Positions 6,420 to 10,457 of a stretch of 10,457 nucleotides of DNA are shown here, piece by piece. Position numbers and translations under genes: made by a program. The notes below the pieces were generated by a model. It saw only the letters and a program-made list of their open reading frames with translations, was not told the origin of the DNA and did not search any database. The first letter of the stretch is position 1. Each line of letters opens with the position of its first letter. The stretch covers positions 1 to 10,457 of the forward strand of contig CAZJAD010000079.1 in assembly GCA_964543855.1 (NCBI GenBank), written 5' to 3'. The stretch comes from CAZJAD01 sp964543855 (GTDB taxonomy: Bacteria; Electryoneota; RPQS01; DYHQ01).

Positions 6420-6878
6420 ATGCAAGTGATTCTTCGAAAAGATGTCGAAGACTTGGGGAAGATGGGGGATGTCGTACAGGTGAAAGGTGGCTATGCCCGC
6501 AACTTCCTGATTCCCCGTGGAGCGGCCTATGCGGCCACGAAAGCGAACCTCGCGCGATTGGCCGAAGAACGGCGCGTTCTGGAGCAGCGTGCCGTGAAAG
6601 AACATCGCATCGCCGGTGATGTGGCCGCCAAAGTCCATGGCCTGAGGGTGACCGCGACGGCAATCGTCGGCGAAGAAGACCGGATGTTCGGCTCGGTCAC
6701 CAGTCAGGATATCGCCGAGCTGCTTCGCGAGAAAGGCATTGATGTGGATCGGCGCAAAATCCTGCTCGAAGAACCTATCCGGACTCTCGGCGAACATGAA
6801 GTCCCCGTGAAACTCCATGCCGATGTCACGGCGACCCTCATCGTCGAAGTCGTCAAAGAGAAATCGCTGGAGCCATGA
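6420..6878 (+). CDS. rplI: 50S ribosomal protein bL9
   Basis: bL9 anchors at the base of the L1 stalk and helps keep the reading frame. The full 152-residue protein has the N-terminal domain with the family signature GKMGDVVQVKGGYARNFLIP (residues 13-32). A charged connecting helix follows (about 41-75, KANLARLAEERRVLEQRAVKE). The C-terminal RNA-binding domain comes last (GEEDRMFGSVTSQDIAELL, RRKILLEEPIRTLGEHEVPV). ATG 6420 is preceded by AAGGAA at 6405-6410. The 57 bases between ssb and this gene hold no room for rpsR and show nothing else. An intrinsic terminator follows, so this is the last gene of the cluster. Confidence 0.97.
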   Translation: MQVILRKDVEDLGKMGDVVQVKGGYARNFLIPRGAAYAATKANLARLAEERRVLEQRAVKEHRIAGDVAAKVHGLRVTATAIVGEEDRMFGSVTSQDIAELLREKGIDVDRRKILLEEPIRTLGEHEVPVKLHADVTATLIVEVVKEKSLEP

Positions 6879-6922
6879 GATTTGCCCCGGCCTTCTGGAG
6901 GTCTTATAGATTGAACTGCGGC

Positions 6923-6958
6923 GCGCGGCTTTTCCTCAAGGCCGCGCTTTCTGTTTTT
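6923..6958 (+). terminator. Rho-independent terminator after rplI
   Basis: GCGCGGCTTT (6923-6932) pairs with AAGGCCGCGC (6938-6947), ten base pairs including one T-G pair, around the 5-base loop TCCTC. The T-rich run TTTCTGTTTTT (6948-6958) follows at once. It lies 44 bases after the rplI stop and closes the prs-rplI cluster, separating it from the channel gene. Confidence 0.92.
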
Positions 6959-6987
6959 ACAGTGATTCGGACAGCGGGAGTGAGAGT

Positions 6988-7782
6988 ATGGAATTGAAGA
7001 AACGGGTCTACGAAATCCTCGATGTGGCCGCTCCTGGAGATCACGCCAGCCGGGTCTTCGATATCTTCATCTTAACACTCATCGCCTTCAATGTTGTCGC
7101 TTTGATCTTGGAAACCGTCGAGCCAGTATATGATGCGTTGTCTCGACTCTTCAGTGTCTTTGAAATTGTATCCGTCCTGATCTTCTCGCTGGAGTACATT
7201 CTTCGGCTTTGGTCTTCCACCGTCAATCCTGCTTACACGGCTCCGGTTGTCGGTCGCCTCCGATTTGCGTGCACTCCTCTTCTGATAATCGACCTGCTCG
7301 CTGTGCTGCCATTCTATTTGCCCTTTCTGGGTCTCGACTTGCGCTTCGTGCGCGCCGTCCGTCTCTTCCGCCTCTTCCGTGTCGCCAAGCTCGGGCGATA
7401 CTCGCAGGCTCTTCAAACCTTCGGGCGCATCTTCCTGTCAAAGAAGGAAGAGCTTCTGACCATCGTCATCCTCCTGCTGCTGCTTCTTGTCCTGGCCTCG
7501 TCCCTGATGTACTTCGCCGAGCATGAGGCGCAACCGGAAGTCTTCGCCAGCATCCCGCATTCCATGTGGTGGAGCATCATCACGCTCACGACCGTCGGTT
7601 ATGGAGATGTCTATCCCATAACGGCTGGTGGAAAGGTCCTGGCAGCGGTCATTGCCGTTTTGGGCATTGGGATGTTTGCGCTGCCCACAGGAATTCTTGG
7701 CGCGGCGTTTGTTGAAGAGATCCAAACCAGAAGAAAAGGCTCCAGACTCTGTCCGCACTGTGGCAAAGAAATCAAATCATGA
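6988..7782 (+). CDS. Voltage-gated potassium channel, six-helix Kv type
   Basis: This inner-membrane channel would pass K+ in response to membrane potential. It has 264 residues and a full voltage-sensor/pore layout: S1 about 23-41, S2 about 55-75 with acidic E69, and S3 about 96-113 with D102. S4 has a positive charge every third residue (R119, R122, R125, R128, R131, K134). S5 is about 154-176, and the pore helix leads to the filter TVGYGD at 202-207. S6 is about 214-240, with the typical ALPTGILGAAF. There is no RCK/TrkA_N or cyclic nucleotide domain. After a short coil the protein ends in CPHCGKEIKS, a single CxxC knuckle (C255, C258). ATG 6988 has GGGAG at 6976-6980. It lies just after the rplI terminator, so its promoter should fall in the short gap, but none is clear. 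Confidence 0.95.
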   Translation: MELKKRVYEILDVAAPGDHASRVFDIFILTLIAFNVVALILETVEPVYDALSRLFSVFEIVSVLIFSLEYILRLWSSTVNPAYTAPVVGRLRFACTPLLIIDLLAVLPFYLPFLGLDLRFVRAVRLFRLFRVAKLGRYSQALQTFGRIFLSKKEELLTIVILLLLLLVLASSLMYFAEHEAQPEVFASIPHSMWWSIITLTTVGYGDVYPITAGGKVLAAVIAVLGIGMFALPTGILGAAFVEEIQTRRKGSRLCPHCGKEIKS

Positions 7783-7798
7783 AAGCCAGGTGGCAATA

Positions 7799-9028
7799 AT
7801 GATACGCGTATTTGTGATTACTCTCTTCCTCCTGACCCAACATGCGCGAGCGGCAACCCTCCATGTGGCACCGCGAATCGACGATCCGCCGGGAAAAGGA
7901 ACGGTGGCCGATCCGTTCGGCGGTTTGCAGTATGCCATTGACCGCGCGGGCGATGGTGATGTGCTGGAGCTGTCAGCCGGAGAATACGCAGCGACAGCCG
8001 TATCTTTCACCGAAGACCTGTGCGGCAACTGCCTCGAACATCAGACAACGGTGCACGCTACCCGGGGATTCCTCATCGAGGGCAAGAGGCTTCACATTCG
8101 CGGTGCGGGTTTGGGCGAGACCGTGCTGGTGACACACGCCGGCTACGGTGTGCTCTTCCGAAACAGTCGCGGATCGGTCATCGAGAATGTCGCAATTACC
8201 GGCGGCGTGCGCGACCCTGACGGCAACGCCACAGACGCGGGCATCGTCGCCAAGTTCTCAGCGGTCAAGATTCTTCGGTGCCACATCCGCGACAATACCA
8301 ATTTCATCGACTCCATCATCGTGGGCATTGGCGGCATCATGGGCCGCGAGAACTCGGAGCTGTGGATTCACGATTGTCGCATCACGCACAATTCCTGGGA
8401 CGGTGTCGCTCTGTACCGAGGCGCCGTGGCCACGATCAGCGACTGCGTGATCGACTCCGGGCGAGGAGCCGGAATCGGCATCACCTGGGATGCGTCGGCA
8501 ATCTGCCTTCGCAACCGCATCTCGCATTACTGGAAAGGGCTTGGCAGCTTCGGCACCTCGACCGTCATTGCCCGAAACAACGCCGTCTTCGACAACCTCG
8601 GATGGGGCATCATCGCCACCGGTGAAAGCCACCTGGTCGCTGAGAACAATGTCGTTGTGCGTAACGGCAATTGCGGGATGGCCATCTGGAGCAACGAATC
8701 CAGCGGCCGAATCGTCAACAACATCGTCATTCAAAACGGACGCCGAGACGAATGGGTCTGCCCGTGCGTGGGCTTGTGGAGCGCTGAAGAAACCGGCCAC
8801 TGGATCATTGCATTCAACGATGTATGGGGAAATGCCAAGGGGAATTTCCAGGGTCCATTGCCGCACGCGCGCAAGACCCTTTCAGTGAATCCACAATTCA
8901 TGGATTCACTCGACTTCCATCTGACTTCGTCGTCGCTCTGCATAGACGCGGGGGATTCCGTTTTGACAGACCCGGACGGGACCCGGTCTGACATGGGGCT
9001 TTATGGCGGCCCCGCAACGAGACCGTAG
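7799..9028 (+). CDS. Secreted right-handed parallel beta-helix protein
   Basis: This 409-residue protein has a signal peptide (MIRVFVITLFLLTQHARA, cleavage likely after A18), so it is exported. The mature part starts like other secreted beta-helix proteins: the ATLHVAP strand, then DPFGGLQYAIDRAGDGDVLELSAGEY. Short strands follow with repeated hydrophobic/Asn patterns (VIENVAITGG, ILRCHIRDN, TISDCVIDSG, VIARNNAVFDN, LVAENNVVVRNG, RIVNNIVIQNG), typical of PbH1/NosD-type coils. The end, DPDGTRSDMGLYGG, is a frequent C-terminal motif of such proteins. Cysteines cluster at CGNC and CPC. The fold fits polysaccharide lyases, hydrolases or surface adhesins, but I see no catalytic signature and assign no substrate. 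ATG 7799 fits the signal peptide and has AGGTGG at 7788-7793; the frame stays open upstream inside the channel gene. It is 16 bases from the channel gene, so perhaps co-transcribed. Confidence 0.88.
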   Translation: MIRVFVITLFLLTQHARAATLHVAPRIDDPPGKGTVADPFGGLQYAIDRAGDGDVLELSAGEYAATAVSFTEDLCGNCLEHQTTVHATRGFLIEGKRLHIRGAGLGETVLVTHAGYGVLFRNSRGSVIENVAITGGVRDPDGNATDAGIVAKFSAVKILRCHIRDNTNFIDSIIVGIGGIMGRENSELWIHDCRITHNSWDGVALYRGAVATISDCVIDSGRGAGIGITWDASAICLRNRISHYWKGLGSFGTSTVIARNNAVFDNLGWGIIATGESHLVAENNVVVRNGNCGMAIWSNESSGRIVNNIVIQNGRRDEWVCPCVGLWSAEETGHWIIAFNDVWGNAKGNFQGPLPHARKTLSVNPQFMDSLDFHLTSSSLCIDAGDSVLTDPDGTRSDMGLYGGPATRP

Positions 9029-9105
9029 ACTCGACTTAACCACAGTTCTACGCATTGCTTCCCATCGGGGGCTGGGAGCGAGCTGTCCGCTCATCGGAGG
9101 CGTGA

Positions 9106-9924
9106 ATGCGGACCATTGTATGCACAGAAGTCACAGAACGGCCAGAACGACAGTTTGACCGGATTGTCTGCGTTATGCCTGCATACAACGCGGAACGGAC
9201 ACTGGCAAAAACCTTCCGTTCGATTCCAGCGGGCAGTGTCGATGAATTCATTCTGACCGACGATGGCAGCACGGATCGCACCGTCGAAATTGCCGAGAGC
9301 CTCGGGATGACTGTCATACGACACTCCAAGAACAGGGGCTACGGCGCAAACCAAAAGACCTGCTATGATACCGCCCTCGCGCATGGTGCGGACGCCGTCA
9401 TCATGATTCACCCCGACTATCAATACGACGGTCGCGTGACTCCATTTGCACTCGGACTCCTGGCCACGGGAACATGCGATGTCATCCTTGGTTCCCGCAT
9501 CCGCACTCGCCACGAAACCCTTGAGGGCGGAATGCCTCTCTATAAATACATCAGCAATCGATTTCTCACGATCTTCGAAAACATGGTACTCGGCCAGAAT
9601 CTCGGTGACTTTCATTCAGGATTCCGGGTTTATACGCGTGACGTTCTGGAGACGATTAACTACAAAGCCAACTCCGATGACTTCGTCTTTGATACCGAGT
9701 TTCTTGCGCAGGCGGTCTATCATGGGTTTCGCATCGGTGATATTCCCGTTCCCACGCGGTATTTCCCCGAAGCCTCGTCAATCGACTTTGGTCGAAGCAT
9801 GAAATATGGGCTGCAGACGGTTGGGGTGATGGGAAAGTACATACTGCAGAAATCGCGAATCATCCGTTACAGGGTCTTTGACGACTCGAAAGGATATGCA
9901 CGGGAACAACATTGCGATGGATAA
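9106..9924 (+). CDS. Family 2 glycosyltransferase, polyprenyl-phosphate sugar synthase-like
   Basis: This inverting GT-A enzyme of 272 residues would transfer a sugar from a nucleotide donor, probably on the cytosolic face of the membrane. It shows CVMPAYNAERTL (22-33), the nucleotide-binding DDGSTD (52-57), and the metal-binding stretch HPDYQYD (102-108), which stands where DADGQ/HPD motifs lie in dolichyl-phosphate mannose synthase relatives. DFHSGFRVY (168-176) follows, then an acceptor-region segment (SDDFVFDTEFLAQA). No membrane helices are seen. ATG 9106 has GGAGG at 9096-9100. Relatives charge a lipid carrier with mannose or glucose. The next gene encodes a multi-pass membrane protein, a partnership often seen with GT-C transferases, but donor and acceptor cannot be told from sequence. 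The 77 bases before it show no terminator or clear promoter. Confidence 0.9.
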   Translation: MRTIVCTEVTERPERQFDRIVCVMPAYNAERTLAKTFRSIPAGSVDEFILTDDGSTDRTVEIAESLGMTVIRHSKNRGYGANQKTCYDTALAHGADAVIMIHPDYQYDGRVTPFALGLLATGTCDVILGSRIRTRHETLEGGMPLYKYISNRFLTIFENMVLGQNLGDFHSGFRVYTRDVLETINYKANSDDFVFDTEFLAQAVYHGFRIGDIPVPTRYFPEASSIDFGRSMKYGLQTVGVMGKYILQKSRIIRYRVFDDSKGYAREQHCDG

Positions 9925-9943
9925 GCCGTCAAAATAGCGAATC

Positions 9944-10457
9944 ATGGCAGCACACAACAACCGCACATACCTAATCGTATGCCTCATTTTGCTGCCCCTG
10001 GCGGCTTTCTTTTCATTCTGCCGACCGTGGACAGTGAGTGCGGATGTATGGGAGACCGCGGCCACGATTCGCGCAGTTTCCGATGACATTCTGCATCCCA
10101 CAAATCCGCTGCTCGACCTTCCGGGAGAAACCTCTCCACGCTTCACGCCGTATACCGTCTTCTGGGGCGCGATGATGAGACGGACCGGCATGGGACTCTT
10201 CACGGTCGTCGGAATTGCCGGAGTGGCAAACTGGCTTCTGTTTGTGACCGGGCTGGGTCGCTTTGTGCGCAGGCAATTCCGGAGCCACACGCTTCCCGCC
10301 TATGTGCTGGTCACAATGCTTGTTGTCTGGGGAACCGGCTACACGGAGGCCAACGGGTATCAGTTGGCGCTGTTCCTCCATGCCCTGCCCCTCGTAGCGA
10401 TCTTCGCATATGGAATCTGCTTCCACGCCCTCGCATCGTTGCGTGCCTATCTCGACA
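9944..10457 (+). CDS. Multi-pass membrane protein, possibly GT-C type transferase, partial
   Basis: The frame from ATG 9944 stays open to the window end (171 residues, no stop). An in-frame TAG at 9935-9937 rules out an earlier start. No clear ribosome site is seen, and the gene begins 19 bases after the glycosyltransferase stop. Membrane helices are likely at about 8-26, 84-104, 118-133 and 141-163. The first large loop (27-83) contains SADVWETAATIRAVSDD and HPTNPLLDLPGETSPRFTPY. A long first extracytoplasmic loop with acidic residues soon after helix 1 is a feature of GT-C glycosyltransferases such as the PMT/ArnT types, which use lipid-linked sugars. That fits the neighbour, but the identity is inferred from layout alone; an uncharacterised membrane family is equally possible. 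Confidence 0.75.
   Translation, partial: MAAHNNRTYLIVCLILLPLAAFFSFCRPWTVSADVWETAATIRAVSDDILHPTNPLLDLPGETSPRFTPYTVFWGAMMRRTGMGLFTVVGIAGVANWLLFVTGLGRFVRRQFRSHTLPAYVLVTMLVVWGTGYTEANGYQLALFLHALPLVAIFAYGICFHALASLRAYLD

Noticed and set aside
5619..6818. Long open frame on the minus strand across rpsF, ssb and rplI
   Set aside because: It lies opposite three clearly conserved + strand genes, has no family resemblance, and arises from the codon bias of those genes.
9054..9085. Weak inverted repeat TTCCCA/TGGGAG before the glycosyltransferase gene
   Set aside because: It has only about six pairs with a wobble and no T run; this is expected by chance.

Overview
The window looks like part of a chromosome from an uncultivated, probably Gram-negative bacterium. 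It has Shine-Dalgarno sites, GTG as well as ATG starts, signal peptides and a bacterial ribosomal/translation gene cluster. A run of exactly 100 N (1990-2089) says it comes from a draft scaffold, probably a metagenome-assembled genome. I cannot name the phylum. All genes I support lie on the + strand.

Region 1 (1-2424): the 3' part of a tRNA-Gln(TTG), then a long exported DUF3160-family protein cut by the assembly gap, then a small RRM-type RNA-binding protein. Arginine codon use here is strikingly unlike that of the next gene: 22 of 36 Arg codons before the gap are AGA/AGG, against 3 of 33 in prs.

Region 2 (2530-6958): a housekeeping cluster in the familiar order prs - (zinc-ribbon gene) - rplY/ctc - pth - rpsF - ssb - rplI, closed by a clear intrinsic terminator. 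It joins PRPP synthesis, ribosomal proteins bL25, bS6 and bL9, rescue of peptidyl-tRNA, and single-stranded DNA binding. Two points stand out. The rpsR gene (S18), usually between ssb and rplI, is absent, although a hairpin lies just upstream of rpsF. Also, bL25, bS6 and SSB all carry long acidic, low-complexity C-terminal tails, and SSB lacks the usual acidic-plus-IPF tip.

Region 3 (6988-9028): a six-helix voltage-gated potassium channel with a complete S4 sensor and TVGYGD filter, followed after 16 bases by a secreted right-handed beta-helix protein.

Region 4 (9106-10457): a family 2 glycosyltransferase of the polyprenyl-phosphate sugar synthase type, then the start of a multi-pass membrane protein that runs off the window. 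The two may work together in envelope glycosylation.

I see no CRISPR array, insertion sequence, phage gene or obvious new defence system. The most useful leads are the missing rpsR, the odd SSB tail, the foreign-looking DUF3160/RRM block beside a tRNA gene, and the possible scaffolding problem at the gap.
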